Of a stretch of 33,384 nucleotides of DNA, positions 7,647 to 17,715 are shown one piece after another; the first letter of the stretch is position 1, and each line of letters begins with the position of its first letter. The notes beneath the pieces were generated by a model, which was not told the DNA's origin, did not search any database, and saw nothing but the letters and a program-made list of their open reading frames with translations. The translations under genes were made by a program, and so were the position numbers. The stretch lies in the NCBI GenBank assembly GCA_947177205.1, contig CAMWTO010000008.1, forward strand, positions 1 through 33,384, given 5' to 3'. This DNA is from an uncultured Ruminococcus sp. (GTDB taxonomy: Bacteria > Bacillota > Clostridia > Oscillospirales > Ruminococcaceae).

Positions 7647-10600
7647 ATGGCAAGTCAGACCATCAAAGGCTTGACGGTACAAATCGGCGGAGATACGACA
7701 AAATTTAGTGCTGCGATCAAACATGCAGAAGACGAATCAAAAAAACTGAGCAGAGAACTGACTGACGTCAATAAACTGCTGAAAGCCGACCCTGGAAATA
7801 TCAACCTACTAGCACAGAAACAGCAGATTTTGACAGAGAAAGTCGCTGCCACCAAGGAAAAATTAGACACTCTGAAACAGGCAGAAGCCCAAGTACAGGC
7901 ACAATTTGAAAAAGGTGACATCACTGCCGAGCAATATCGGGCATTTCAGCGTGAAATTGCTTTTACCACGAATGAAATGCAAGGCTATGAGAAACAAATT
8001 GCAACAACAACACAAAAACTCACAGAAGCTAAAGCCAAAACTGATGAGGAAGTATCTTCTTTAGAGATACTTCGGGCAAAAATTTCTTTGCAAGAAAAAG
8101 AACTTTCAGGACTGAGAGAACAATACAAAAGCACTGTTATCGCAGAGGGCGAAAATTCCGAAAAAGCAAAGGAATTAAAATCACAATACGAAGCCTTAAA
8201 TGACAAGCTTACTGAAAGTAAGCAGAAAATGAACGAAGCTGAAACAGCAGCATCTTCTTTAGGAAAAGCAGAAACAGAAGTAGCCACACCACTGGAATCT
8301 TTAAAAAATACGATTTCTGAACAAGAAAAAGAACTTTCAGAATTAAAAGACCAATACAAGAGTGCTGTGCTTGCAGAGGGTGAAAATTCTGAAAAAGCAA
8401 AAGAGTTAAAAGCAGAGTATGATGCCTTGAACAGCAAGCTTGGCGAAAGTAAGCAGAAACTGAATGAAGCGGAAACTGCTGCCGCTTCACTCAGTCAGGC
8501 AGAAGAAGCAGCTCTTTCTCCTATGGATTCTCTGAAAAAGACAATTTCGGAACAGGAGAAAGAACTTTCTGCCCTGAAAGATGAATACAAGAATGTTGTC
8601 ATGGAGCAAGGGAAAGACTCTGATGCCGCCAGACAGCTTGAAAGTCAGTTTGATTCACTGAATCAGGAACTACAAGAAAATCAACAGAAGCTAAATGAGA
8701 TAGAGCAGGAAGCAAATCAACTCGGCAAGGCGGAAGAAAAAGCCTTGACTCCACTGGAATCCCTGAAAAAATCTATTGCCGATCAGGAAAAAGAGCTTGA
8801 CCAGTTGAACACGGAATACAAAAACGCCGTTGTGCAGTATGGCAAGAACTCGGACGAAGCAAAAGAATTAGCAACAAAAATAAAAAACTTGTCCGAGGAA
8901 CACCAGAACGAAAAAGCCAAATTGCAGGAAGCGGAAAAAGCCACTCAAAGTATCACAGCGACCGAAAAAACGCTGACAGAGCAATATGAAGATCAAAAAT
9001 CAGAGCTTAGTACATTAAAACAGCAATATATCAATGTTGCTGCACAATATGGTGAAAATTCCAAAGAAGCCAAAGCACTTGCCAAACAGATTGATTCTTT
9101 GTCTGGTGAACTTGCCGAAGAAGAAAAGAAAATCAAGCAAGCTGAGAGTTCCGCAGACAAGTTTGATAAAACTTTGTCTGATACTTCCAAAGATGCTGAC
9201 AAAGCGTCTGATAATGTTAAGGATTTAGGCAATTCTGCAAAAGATGCTGAAAGCAGTTTTAGCACCGCTGCCGTAGCTGTCGGCGAATTTATGGGCAATC
9301 TAGCTATCGAGCTATTACAGAGAGCAACAGAGCTGATCAAAAATTTTGCATCCGGGACAGTTGAAACAGGCGAGACATTTGAAGCTTCTATGTCCAAAGT
9401 GAAAGCGATTTCCGGAGCGACTACTTCTGAGCTTGCCGATCTGGACGCTGTCGCACGTCAATACGGACGTGATACACAGTTCAGTGCATCAGAGTGTGCA
9501 GATGCTTTGACCTACATGGCACTCGCCGGATGGAAAGTTGATGATATGATCAAGGCACTCCCCGGCGTGCTGAATCTGGCTGCCGCCTCTGAGATGGACT
9601 TGGCAAAGGCGTCCGATGTTGTCACAGACTATATGACAGCATTCGGTTGGGAAGCCAACAGAGCCGGAGAATTTGCTGACAAAATGGCTTTTGCTATGGC
9701 AAATTCCAACACTGACACAGAAATGTTAGGCGAAGCGTACAAGAACTGTGCCTCAACAGCAGACTCCCTACATTATAGTATGGAAGAAGTAACCGCCGCT
9801 ATCATGACAATGGCAAACGCTGGTGTCAAAGGCGGTGAATCTGGCACGGCACTCAATGCTGTCATGACTCGACTTGCAACAGACACTAAGGGCTGTGCTT
9901 CTGCATTAGCCGAATATGGTGTAAATATCTATGATGAAGAAGGGAATATGCAAAGCCTGTCCAGTATCCTGACTGGCATTTCAGATGTATGGAGCGATCT
10001 GACAGACGAACAGCAGGCAAATCTTGCGAAAATCATTGCCGGACAACAGCAATACTCCAGTTTCCAGACCATCATGAAAGGCTTGTCTGATACTGCCAAA
10101 GAATCCGGAAAATCATTTGAAGATTATACAGAAGCACTTCTGAATTGTGATGGTGCGGCTGACACTATGGCAAAAACCATGACGGATAATCTGCAAGGCG
10201 ATCTCAAAAAGATGGAATCTGCTTACCAGGATCTACAGCTTTCTATCTACGATGGTGTCAACAAGCCGTTGAGAGACGTTGTGCAAACCATCACAGATAA
10301 TGTTCTTCCGGCGTTCAGCAATCTCATCAAGGGTGCTGATGGAGCAGAGAAAGAAGTCAGCGAAGCAATTGGGAAACTAGCTTCTGTCGTTCTGAAAAAA
10401 ATCAAAGATTTATTGCCAAAAATTCTGCCAACGCTATCTAAAATCATACAACAGCTTGTTTTTAAATCAATCAGCAATATCAAGAATTTGGGATATATGC
10501 TTGCCAACAGCATCCAAGCACTGACAAAAGATATCATTCCTGCTTTTTCCAGAAACTTCCCGAAATTGATTGCAAGAATTTCCAGTCTTGTCAAGAAAAA

Positions 10601-12797
10601 TCTCCCTGCAATTGTAAACAGCCTGAAAAGAATTATCAAAAATCTGACTTCTGCTTTCAAGTCAGTTGTCTCAGACTTACTTCCAGAGCTATTAAAAACA
10701 GCTGTACAGCTTTTAACTGGCGGTATTCCTTTAATAGCATCGACAGCTTCGGAACTATTTGGAGCGATTATAGATGCTTTGCCGGACTTATTAGAATCTT
10801 TAGGAACGGCTTTGCTGCAAGTCATAGATGATATTACGGATTTCTTCTCTAAAGAAGAAAATCTGGATAAGCTGAAAGATACCGGTAAGAAATTACTGGA
10901 AAAGATTGCAGTCAGCATGAAAGAAAATACCGGGGTATTGAAAAAACAAATTCCCGGAATAATGAAGAAAATCCGGGATGAATTAAAGAATGCTGTTCCA
11001 AAAATGGCTTCTGTAGCAGATAAAATCATCACAAACATAACAGATGCCTTTGATGTAAGCGACAAGTGGCAGGATTTTAAAAATGCCTTTTCCACTATCT
11101 TTGCAGGCGTTCCAGAAAATTTAGAAGAAAAATACAGAATTTTTAAAGAAACAGCCACAGAATCTTTTGACAGAATTAAAAAGTCTGCTGAAAATCTAAA
11201 AAATGCTGTAAAAAATTTATTTGACCGTCTCAAGGAATTGTTAAACATCCATGCTGGTGACGCAAATGATGCTGTCAACGCAATTGTAGAAATTGCCGGG
11301 GCAATTGCATCTATTAGCGTTGATGCGGTTAGTAGGGCAATAGAAGCTATTTCTGATTTCTTATTATGGATCTCTGGTGATAGTTTTGGAGCTGAAACAA
11401 CAAGAGATGCTATTGTTGGCGTTGTCACGGCAATTGCGACGTTTGAGACATTGAACGGGGCAATCACTATTATACAAAATCTACCTAATTTGCTATCTGG
11501 TCTTTCCGGTGCTTTTACAGGTTTCTGGGGGGTAATCGCAGCAAATCCACTTTTAGCATTAATTTCATTATTGGTTGGTCTAATCGCTGTCTTAGGAAAT
11601 GTCATGAAAACAAGCGAAGAATGGCAAATTGGTTGGCAGATGATAAAGGATGCCTTTAATGACGCTGTAGATTCCTGGAAAGTCGGCGAAAAAACACTAG
11701 AAGAATTTGGCGGAAAAGTCTATGACTTTATTCAAGATTTCAAAAATTCATGGGAAGTGGGGGAAAAATCGCTTGAAAAATTTGGCGAGAGCATCTACGA
11801 TCTGATTCACGAAGAAATTCCGAGCAAATTTAAAGAATTAATCGAAAATGCGAAACAATGGGGAAATGACTTCTTGATGAACTTCGTAGAGGGTGTCAGT
11901 GAGAAAATCAATCCATTGCATGATACATTCGAGGAACTTGGTGGATGGATTTATGACAGATTCCATTTCTCTACGCCTGACAAGGGTGTTCTGGCGGATT
12001 CCGACACATGGTTTCCGGATATGATGCAGAATTTTGCAAATGGTATCCGTGAAAATTCAGTACTTGTCATGGATCAATTAGGAAATCTGTCAAACAACAT
12101 GGCAGAACAATCCCAAAATGCAGGTAATCGGTTCTTAAATGGTATATTAAGCCTGACAGAGAAATTACCTGGAAACTTAGGGATTCACCTGTCAAACGCT
12201 GTAAACCGTGTAATCGACTTTGGAAGAAATCTACATCAAAAGGCAGATTCTGCCGCATCTGACATGGTCAATGCTATCGAGAACAGAATCCGCAGTCTGC
12301 CAGATAAAATGACCGAAGTCGGACAAAATCTGGTTCAGGGATTATGGAACGGCATTCAAGGTATGAAAAACTGGGTATTATCTCAGATTTCGGGATTCTG
12401 TAACAATATTCTTGACAGCATTTTTGCAACATTCGATATTCACTCTCCGGCGAAAACAACTATCTACGTTGGCAAAATGCTGGATTATGGCATTGCTGGC
12501 GGTGTAACCGAAAATCAGGACGAACCCATTCAGGCTATTCGCCAAATGGCACACAATTTGTTAAACGAAACTGCGGTCATCCCGGAGCGGCTACCAGTAC
12601 AGCAAACGCAATTCCAGGCATCCACAATGCAAAACGTTGCAAATATCAGTACGCTGTCCGAAAAACTAGACAACATCTTACAAGCAATCCAAAACGGACA
12701 AGTTATCATGCTAGATGGTGACAAACTGGTTGGCGGCACAGCAAACCAAATGAACGCAGCACTCGGAAAAATTCAATTACTCTCGGCAAGGAGATAA
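7647..12797 (+). CDS. Tail tape measure protein
   Basis: At 1716 residues this is the largest protein. Residues 1-135 are coiled coil (FSAAIKHAEDESKKLSRELT). Residues 139-500 hold five diverged copies of a 77-residue repeat with core SLKxTISEQEKELSxLKxxYK and GENSEKAKEL. A TP901-type tape measure core follows near 570-800 (GETFEASMSKVKAISGATTSEL, ADALTYMALAGWKVDDM). Then come hydrophobic segments around 1270-1320 and a C-terminal FSTPDKGVLADSDTW and IHSPAKTTIYVGKM typical of the family. It sets tail length and likely aids DNA passage. GGGGCAG lies upstream. The 452-aa minus ORF inside is a shadow. Confidence 0.95.
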   Translation: MASQTIKGLTVQIGGDTTKFSAAIKHAEDESKKLSRELTDVNKLLKADPGNINLLAQKQQILTEKVAATKEKLDTLKQAEAQVQAQFEKGDITAEQYRAFQREIAFTTNEMQGYEKQIATTTQKLTEAKAKTDEEVSSLEILRAKISLQEKELSGLREQYKSTVIAEGENSEKAKELKSQYEALNDKLTESKQKMNEAETAASSLGKAETEVATPLESLKNTISEQEKELSELKDQYKSAVLAEGENSEKAKELKAEYDALNSKLGESKQKLNEAETAAASLSQAEEAALSPMDSLKKTISEQEKELSALKDEYKNVVMEQGKDSDAARQLESQFDSLNQELQENQQKLNEIEQEANQLGKAEEKALTPLESLKKSIADQEKELDQLNTEYKNAVVQYGKNSDEAKELATKIKNLSEEHQNEKAKLQEAEKATQSITATEKTLTEQYEDQKSELSTLKQQYINVAAQYGENSKEAKALAKQIDSLSGELAEEEKKIKQAESSADKFDKTLSDTSKDADKASDNVKDLGNSAKDAESSFSTAAVAVGEFMGNLAIELLQRATELIKNFASGTVETGETFEASMSKVKAISGATTSELADLDAVARQYGRDTQFSASECADALTYMALAGWKVDDMIKALPGVLNLAAASEMDLAKASDVVTDYMTAFGWEANRAGEFADKMAFAMANSNTDTEMLGEAYKNCASTADSLHYSMEEVTAAIMTMANAGVKGGESGTALNAVMTRLATDTKGCASALAEYGVNIYDEEGNMQSLSSILTGISDVWSDLTDEQQANLAKIIAGQQQYSSFQTIMKGLSDTAKESGKSFEDYTEALLNCDGAADTMAKTMTDNLQGDLKKMESAYQDLQLSIYDGVNKPLRDVVQTITDNVLPAFSNLIKGADGAEKEVSEAIGKLASVVLKKIKDLLPKILPTLSKIIQQLVFKSISNIKNLGYMLANSIQALTKDIIPAFSRNFPKLIARISSLVKKNLPAIVNSLKRIIKNLTSAFKSVVSDLLPELLKTAVQLLTGGIPLIASTASELFGAIIDALPDLLESLGTALLQVIDDITDFFSKEENLDKLKDTGKKLLEKIAVSMKENTGVLKKQIPGIMKKIRDELKNAVPKMASVADKIITNITDAFDVSDKWQDFKNAFSTIFAGVPENLEEKYRIFKETATESFDRIKKSAENLKNAVKNLFDRLKELLNIHAGDANDAVNAIVEIAGAIASISVDAVSRAIEAISDFLLWISGDSFGAETTRDAIVGVVTAIATFETLNGAITIIQNLPNLLSGLSGAFTGFWGVIAANPLLALISLLVGLIAVLGNVMKTSEEWQIGWQMIKDAFNDAVDSWKVGEKTLEEFGGKVYDFIQDFKNSWEVGEKSLEKFGESIYDLIHEEIPSKFKELIENAKQWGNDFLMNFVEGVSEKINPLHDTFEELGGWIYDRFHFSTPDKGVLADSDTWFPDMMQNFANGIRENSVLVMDQLGNLSNNMAEQSQNAGNRFLNGILSLTEKLPGNLGIHLSNAVNRVIDFGRNLHQKADSAASDMVNAIENRIRSLPDKMTEVGQNLVQGLWNGIQGMKNWVLSQISGFCNNILDSIFATFDIHSPAKTTIYVGKMLDYGIAGGVTENQDEPIQAIRQMAHNLLNETAVIPERLPVQQTQFQASTMQNVANISTLSEKLDNILQAIQNGQVIMLDGDKLVGGTANQMNAALGKIQLLSARR

Positions 12798-12800
12798 ATT

Positions 12801-13529
12801 ATGATAAATGGCATTACATGGCATGGCAAGCATTCACTGGTGGATTTCGGTGCAACGCTGATCGCACGAGATACTAACGTTCCGATAAGAGACCGTGTGA
12901 CGGAGCGTGTTCCGTACAGCTCCGTTACCTATGATTTTACAGCACTGTTCGGGGCTGACAGCTACCCGGAACGAAAATTGCAGTATCAGTTTGTCATATC
13001 GGATGAACACGGTATGCCGATCCTGAAACAGCGTGTCAATGCGTTCCGGCACTGGCTGTATGACCCTAGTGAAAAGTCAAAGCTTTTTGACGACAGAGAA
13101 CAGAAATATTATTTTTATGCTGTTTGCATAGAATTTACCGAAAAATATACAAATGGTGTTATGGCTGAAATTACAGTCACCTTTGCGGCTGATCCGTTCA
13201 TGATTCCAGATGTTCCACCCGAACAGCTTGCCATCCCGGCATCTGACAGCCACTATCCGGATATTGATGGAGATGGATCTGTTACTAGTGAAGATGCGGC
13301 ATTGGTCTTATCAGCCGCCGCTAATCTAAATACCGGTCTGGAATCCGGTTTAACAGAAGAACAGGAACTGCTTGCCGACGCAGACCGTGATGGCAGGATC
13401 ACAGCAAACGATGCGGCATTGATACGAACATTTGCGACACAATGTGGGGCAGGTATCTGGGATAATGATCCTCAAGGATGGGTAGATTTCTTGAATCAGC
13501 AGACCGGCAGACTGTCAGAGGTGATTTAA
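12801..13529 (+). CDS. Distal tail protein (Dit) with C-terminal dockerin type I domain
   Basis: Residues 1-135 are a Dit/TP901 ORF46-like domain (WHGKHSLVDFGATLIARD, RHWLYDPSEKSKLFDD, AEITVTFAADPFM) that forms the hub joining tail tube to tip. Residues 150-218 form a dockerin: two F-hand calcium repeats, DIDGDGSVTSED (D154, D156, D158, T162, D165) and DADRDGRITAND (D193, D195, D197, T201, D204), each followed by AALxL/IR helices. A tail of about 24 residues follows. AAGGAG precedes ATG at 12801. Dockerins normally bind cohesins of cellulosome-type scaffoldins, so the phage tip may dock on host surface cohesins. The domain call is firm from the repeat pattern; the adsorption role is inference. 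Confidence 0.9.
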   Translation: MINGITWHGKHSLVDFGATLIARDTNVPIRDRVTERVPYSSVTYDFTALFGADSYPERKLQYQFVISDEHGMPILKQRVNAFRHWLYDPSEKSKLFDDREQKYYFYAVCIEFTEKYTNGVMAEITVTFAADPFMIPDVPPEQLAIPASDSHYPDIDGDGSVTSEDAALVLSAAANLNTGLESGLTEEQELLADADRDGRITANDAALIRTFATQCGAGIWDNDPQGWVDFLNQQTGRLSEVI

Positions 13530-15478
13530 TGTATATTATCGAAATCGAAAATAATGGTGCAACGGAGCTACTGCATGAGATGAATCCCCAGAGTCTAAGG
13601 AGAGTTGCAAGCTGTGAGTTCACGGACGACTTAGAGTCCGTGGACTCGGCAGCCATCACAATTCATCCACAAAATCCGGCATATGCTAATCTGCACGAAC
13701 TAAAGACATTAATCCGCATTATCAATACGAAAACAGGAGAAACCGAGTTTGACGGACGAATTTTGCAGATTTCGGAAGAATCTATGGACAGCAACGGCGT
13801 TATCACAAAAAGTATCATCTGTGAGGGCGTATTAGGCTATTTATGCGATACTGTGCAGTTATATCATCACTACCAGGACACCGAAGTAACTGGTTTTCTA
13901 GCCAGTTTGCTGGATTATCATAATTATATCATGGGCTGGCACAGCCCAGAGCGTTGTATTCTACTGGGGGCTGTAACCGTACACGGAGACGCAAGCAAAA
14001 CTACGGCACAGCGGTCTACTATGGATGAGATCAAAGAGAATCTAATTTCAAGATTAGGTGGCATTCTGCGTACAAGGCGAAATGAAAATAATCAGATCTT
14101 GCTTGATTATTACAAAGAAGAAGATTTTGGTCAGATTTGTGATACAAAAATAGAAATTGCGGTCAATATGAAGTCAATTTCCTCCGGCACGGATGTAACT
14201 GGTATTATTACCCGGTTATACCCGTTAGGTTGTCAGATCAACAATGAAACAGCGGAACGGCTGACAATCTCTGGAGTGAACAACGGCTGTCCGTATATTG
14301 ATGATGAGGATGCTATTATAAAATATGGCGTAAAATGCGGCACTTACACTTGGGATGATGTTACTCTGCCTGAAAATCTTCTTGCCAAAGGCAGAGAATA
14401 TCTGAAACAAGCGTGCCAGATCAAGAAAAATTATCAGGCAGTTGTTTTAGACTTATCAACCATAGGCAAGGCAGCAGACAGCTTCCGGGCAGGGAATACT
14501 TACCGGTTTATCAACAAGCTAATCAATCTTGACGAATATCTCAGGATTATCCGCCGGACTGTCAACATTTTTCATCCATATCAACCAACTATTGAAATCG
14601 GCGACAAAATCCAGCCAATCACAGATGTTGTCACGCAAGCCAGAAATTATATAGAGTACGAAGTGCCAAAACAGCGTTCTGAAATCTTGCAACAGGCAAA
14701 AACAAACGCTTCCGCATTGATTACATCTGCAACACACGGACATGTTGTCGTCGAGCCGGAAGAAATCCTGATTATGAATACTGACAGCAAGGACACCGCA
14801 ACAAAAGTGTGGCGTTTTAACATTAACGGCTTAGGCTATAGCCATAGCAACGAACCGGGTGGAGCATATAACGGAGAATACGGATTAGCCATGACAATGG
14901 ACGGAGCAATTGTTGCCGATTATATCACGACTGGTACAATGTATGCTGATCGGATCAAGGGCGGTACGCTGACAGTCGGAGGCTACAACAACGATAACGG
15001 CGTGATCGAAGTTAGAAACAATTCAGGTGACGTAATATGTCTATTCGACCAGAACGGAGCTGACATCCTGGGGACGATCAAGACCCGTTCACTAGACGGC
15101 TACTGGCTGAATCTTGAAAACGGCAATCTAATCGGCGGTCAAGGTGATAATAGATATACTACTATCAATGCGACCGGACAAATCACGGATGCTGACAACA
15201 ATATCACCTATAACGGACTTTTGGTTGAATCTGATGCAATTGATTTTAGATGCAGATTATTTGCCATTAATGGTGGCACTGGGACTTCTGGAGGCATGAC
15301 ACTGATCGACAACCTGGAGCTAAGTTATTCTGATATAGAAGTAATCACAAATGCCTGGATTGACGAAAATGGCTATTTACAAACAGAACGAGCAACAATC
15401 AGCTATCTGTCAGGCTACAGCATTAACAGTACGACATATTATTTCACAAACGGTATCATGACAACCAGCCTGAACTAG
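13529..15478 (+). CDS. Tail-associated endopeptidase / baseplate hub protein (Tal-like)
   Basis: The start is ATG at 13529 on a TAATG overlap with the Dit gene and after AGAGGTGA; the track start is too early. The 649-residue product has an N-terminal minor structural (gp44/Tal hub) region with ATGELLHEMNPQSL-like and ITKSIICEGVLGYLCDTVQ motifs, AGNTYRFINKLINLDEYLRI near 340, and a C-terminal part rich in MYADRIKGGTLTVGG and LDGYWLNLENGNLIGG repeats typical of tail lysin C-termini. It forms the tail tip below Dit and may contact or degrade the cell envelope. Confidence 0.82.
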   Translation: MYIIEIENNGATELLHEMNPQSLRRVASCEFTDDLESVDSAAITIHPQNPAYANLHELKTLIRIINTKTGETEFDGRILQISEESMDSNGVITKSIICEGVLGYLCDTVQLYHHYQDTEVTGFLASLLDYHNYIMGWHSPERCILLGAVTVHGDASKTTAQRSTMDEIKENLISRLGGILRTRRNENNQILLDYYKEEDFGQICDTKIEIAVNMKSISSGTDVTGIITRLYPLGCQINNETAERLTISGVNNGCPYIDDEDAIIKYGVKCGTYTWDDVTLPENLLAKGREYLKQACQIKKNYQAVVLDLSTIGKAADSFRAGNTYRFINKLINLDEYLRIIRRTVNIFHPYQPTIEIGDKIQPITDVVTQARNYIEYEVPKQRSEILQQAKTNASALITSATHGHVVVEPEEILIMNTDSKDTATKVWRFNINGLGYSHSNEPGGAYNGEYGLAMTMDGAIVADYITTGTMYADRIKGGTLTVGGYNNDNGVIEVRNNSGDVICLFDQNGADILGTIKTRSLDGYWLNLENGNLIGGQGDNRYTTINATGQITDADNNITYNGLLVESDAIDFRCRLFAINGGTGTSGGMTLIDNLELSYSDIEVITNAWIDENGYLQTERATISYLSGYSINSTTYYFTNGIMTTSLN

Positions 15479-15494
15479 GCTAGAGGAGCAGAAT

Positions 15495-17309
15495 ATGTGG
15501 AAATTTATTGTTAAAAGTCAAAAAATTGAAACTCTAGAACATGATGTGATTGCTTCTGATCAGATTTCTTTTGTCACTCTAAACTTCATCTTTGAAGAGG
15601 ACTGGAGGAAATTCCACAAGGTTGTGCAGTTTTCACAGTGCAATGAAACATACAATCTTGTGCTTGGTACAGATGGCACTTCCTGTCTTCTTCCATCAGA
15701 GTTACGTTCTGGTATGGTAAAAATGTCTGTGTTTGGCTACGATCCTGCAAATATGTCTGGACTTCGTGCGACAACTGTTCCGGTAATTTTGCATATTCGT
15801 CCGTCTGGATTTGTACAGGACAGTATTTCACCTGTACCACCAACGCCGGATTTGTATCAGCAACTATTAGCCGAAATGGAAAAGAAAATTGCTGAAATGC
15901 CTGGCGGTTCTGCCGGGGAATCTGGCAAGGACGGAGCAGACGGCTTGTCAGCCTATGAAATCGCCGTCCAGAACGGTTTTACAGGTTCTGCGAGCGATTG
16001 GCTGGCAAGTTTACAGGGTGAAAAGGGCGACAAGGGTGATCCTGGTGAACAAGGCATTCAGGGAATCCCCGGAGAAAAAGGAAACCCCGGAGAGCGTGGC
16101 TTACAAGGTGAAAAGGGTGAGAAAGGTGATCCGGGCGAACCAGGCAAACAGGGTGAAAAGGGCGATCCCGGAGAACCCGGACAGCAAGGCATCCAAGGAA
16201 TCCCCGGAAAAAAGGGCGAACCTGGTGAGAACGGCAAAGATGGTGCTGATGGATTCAGTCCAGTTGTCACCACAGAGCAGACCAACGACGGAGCAATTAT
16301 TATGATCACGGACGCAATCGGTGTCCATACTGTCACGCTGCATAATGGACTGGATGGGAAAGATGGTCAGGACGGACAAGCCGGAACACTTGACAGCGTG
16401 GATTTGACGAATTATGCTACAATTGACTATGTAGAAGAATTAACTGCAAATATTAGTAAAACATCACATACACATGTCAATTTTACAACGCTCAACTCAC
16501 TGAGTATCAATGATATTGATACATGGAATCTTGCTGCTTCCAAGGCACATTGGCATAAAAATGCCGAAATTCTGGACACTCTGACAGCAGACATGATTGC
16601 AAGATGGAATCAGACAGCAGAGCAATTAGCTGATACTGCTACAGTGATTGCTCAGAATCTGACAACGATGGGCGTTCCGGCTACAGCAGATGAGAATCTG
16701 AATACGCTAGCCGCAAAAATACTGGAAATACCACAGGATGGGACTTCTTCACCGGTAGGCAAAGAAATCCTGCTGAATACGCTGGACTTTTCCAGTTCGG
16801 AAGAAACTCTGGAAAATTATGCAAATTCTATCTATATCTATGAATCTTCCGCAGAAAATTTCCAGACACTTGCTGAAATTGTCGATAAATGGGGCGGTGT
16901 AGCATCCAATAATAATTTTGTCAGCAAAACAAATCCAAATTTCGGAATCAACATGGCGAACTGGTCGGAAACGAATATTGACACTGGAATTTTGTTTGCT
17001 CATAAGCTGGAATTATTCACAGGACGATTACTATTTTCCATCTATGCAAGCTTTTCTAACTGGACGAATCAGACCTTGCATTTTCATCTGATCCAGGCTG
17101 AAACGCCGGAGCAGGCTATCGAAAAAGCACTTGCCGGAGAGTATGTGCAGAGTGCAGACTATACAATGGCAGGAGCTATCGCACAGACGGATGATATTTT
17201 CGCATTCGGATCTGTATCAGCTGGGAACTATTATTTGTACATTGATGGTACGTCAAAAGGCGATAATTCTAATTTCACATATGCAAAAATTGAATATCTG
17301 AATTACTAA
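15495..17309 (+). CDS. Collagen-like tail fibre / receptor-binding protein
   Basis: Of 604 residues, the first 110 are beta-rich (MWKFIVKSQKIETLEHDVI) like upper-baseplate attachment domains. Near 150 lies AYEIAVQNGFTGSASDWLASL, a short motif frequent in Firmicute phage fibres. Residues about 176-250 are an almost uninterrupted run of Gly-X-Y triplets (GEKGDKGDPGEQGIQ), a trimeric collagen helix. A short GKDGQDGQAG run and then a C-terminal globular region without recognisable motif (about 420-604) follow. AGAGGAG precedes the start. The C-terminal domain probably determines host range. Confidence 0.85.
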   Translation: MWKFIVKSQKIETLEHDVIASDQISFVTLNFIFEEDWRKFHKVVQFSQCNETYNLVLGTDGTSCLLPSELRSGMVKMSVFGYDPANMSGLRATTVPVILHIRPSGFVQDSISPVPPTPDLYQQLLAEMEKKIAEMPGGSAGESGKDGADGLSAYEIAVQNGFTGSASDWLASLQGEKGDKGDPGEQGIQGIPGEKGNPGERGLQGEKGEKGDPGEPGKQGEKGDPGEPGQQGIQGIPGKKGEPGENGKDGADGFSPVVTTEQTNDGAIIMITDAIGVHTVTLHNGLDGKDGQDGQAGTLDSVDLTNYATIDYVEELTANISKTSHTHVNFTTLNSLSINDIDTWNLAASKAHWHKNAEILDTLTADMIARWNQTAEQLADTATVIAQNLTTMGVPATADENLNTLAAKILEIPQDGTSSPVGKEILLNTLDFSSSEETLENYANSIYIYESSAENFQTLAEIVDKWGGVASNNNFVSKTNPNFGINMANWSETNIDTGILFAHKLELFTGRLLFSIYASFSNWTNQTLHFHLIQAETPEQAIEKALAGEYVQSADYTMAGAIAQTDDIFAFGSVSAGNYYLYIDGTSKGDNSNFTYAKIEYLNY

Positions 17310-17328
17310 ATTATGGAGAGACAAAACC

Positions 17329-17715
17329 ATGCAATATATTATCATGATTTTTATCATCACAGGACTAGCCGTTGTGGACTATCTGACCGGAATTATCAAG
17401 GCATACTGCAAGAATGCGATCAGCAGTCGCAACATGCGGATCGGCGGATTGCATAAACTTTCCGAAATCCTGATTATGACAGCGTCCTGTGGTCTAGATC
17501 TGGGGATCAACGTGCTGGGCGATTATTACAACGTAACAGAACTTTCCGTGATCACAGGGGCTGTTACGGCATTCTGTATCTTTTCCTACATTGTCATCAT
17601 GGAAATGATTAGTATTTTCGAGAATTACGCTGAAATCAATCCAGAAGCACAGTGGGCAGCTAAGATCATTAAAAGATTGAAAAATAATAGTAAGGAGAAT
17701 GATAAAAATGACTAA
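17329..17715 (+). CDS. Phage holin (holin_4_1 / TcdE-like family)
   Basis: The product is a 128-residue membrane protein with an N-terminal hydrophobic segment (YIIMIFIITGLAVVDYLTGI), the family signature DYLTGIIKAYCKNAISSRNMRIGGLHK, and two further hydrophobic segments around 50-65 and 78-97. A charged Lys-rich tail ends the protein. It permeabilises the membrane to release the lysin. The gene overlaps the start of the lysin gene, the usual lysis cassette. Confidence 0.92.
   Translation: MQYIIMIFIITGLAVVDYLTGIIKAYCKNAISSRNMRIGGLHKLSEILIMTASCGLDLGINVLGDYYNVTELSVITGAVTAFCIFSYIVIMEMISIFENYAEINPEAQWAAKIIKRLKNNSKENDKND

Noticed and set aside
10247-11605. 452-codon minus-strand ORF inside the tape measure gene
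   Set aside because: It is the complement of a low-complexity helical region; composition is Ser/Phe/Leu/Ala-rich, it has no family pattern, and it is fully inside a certain gene.
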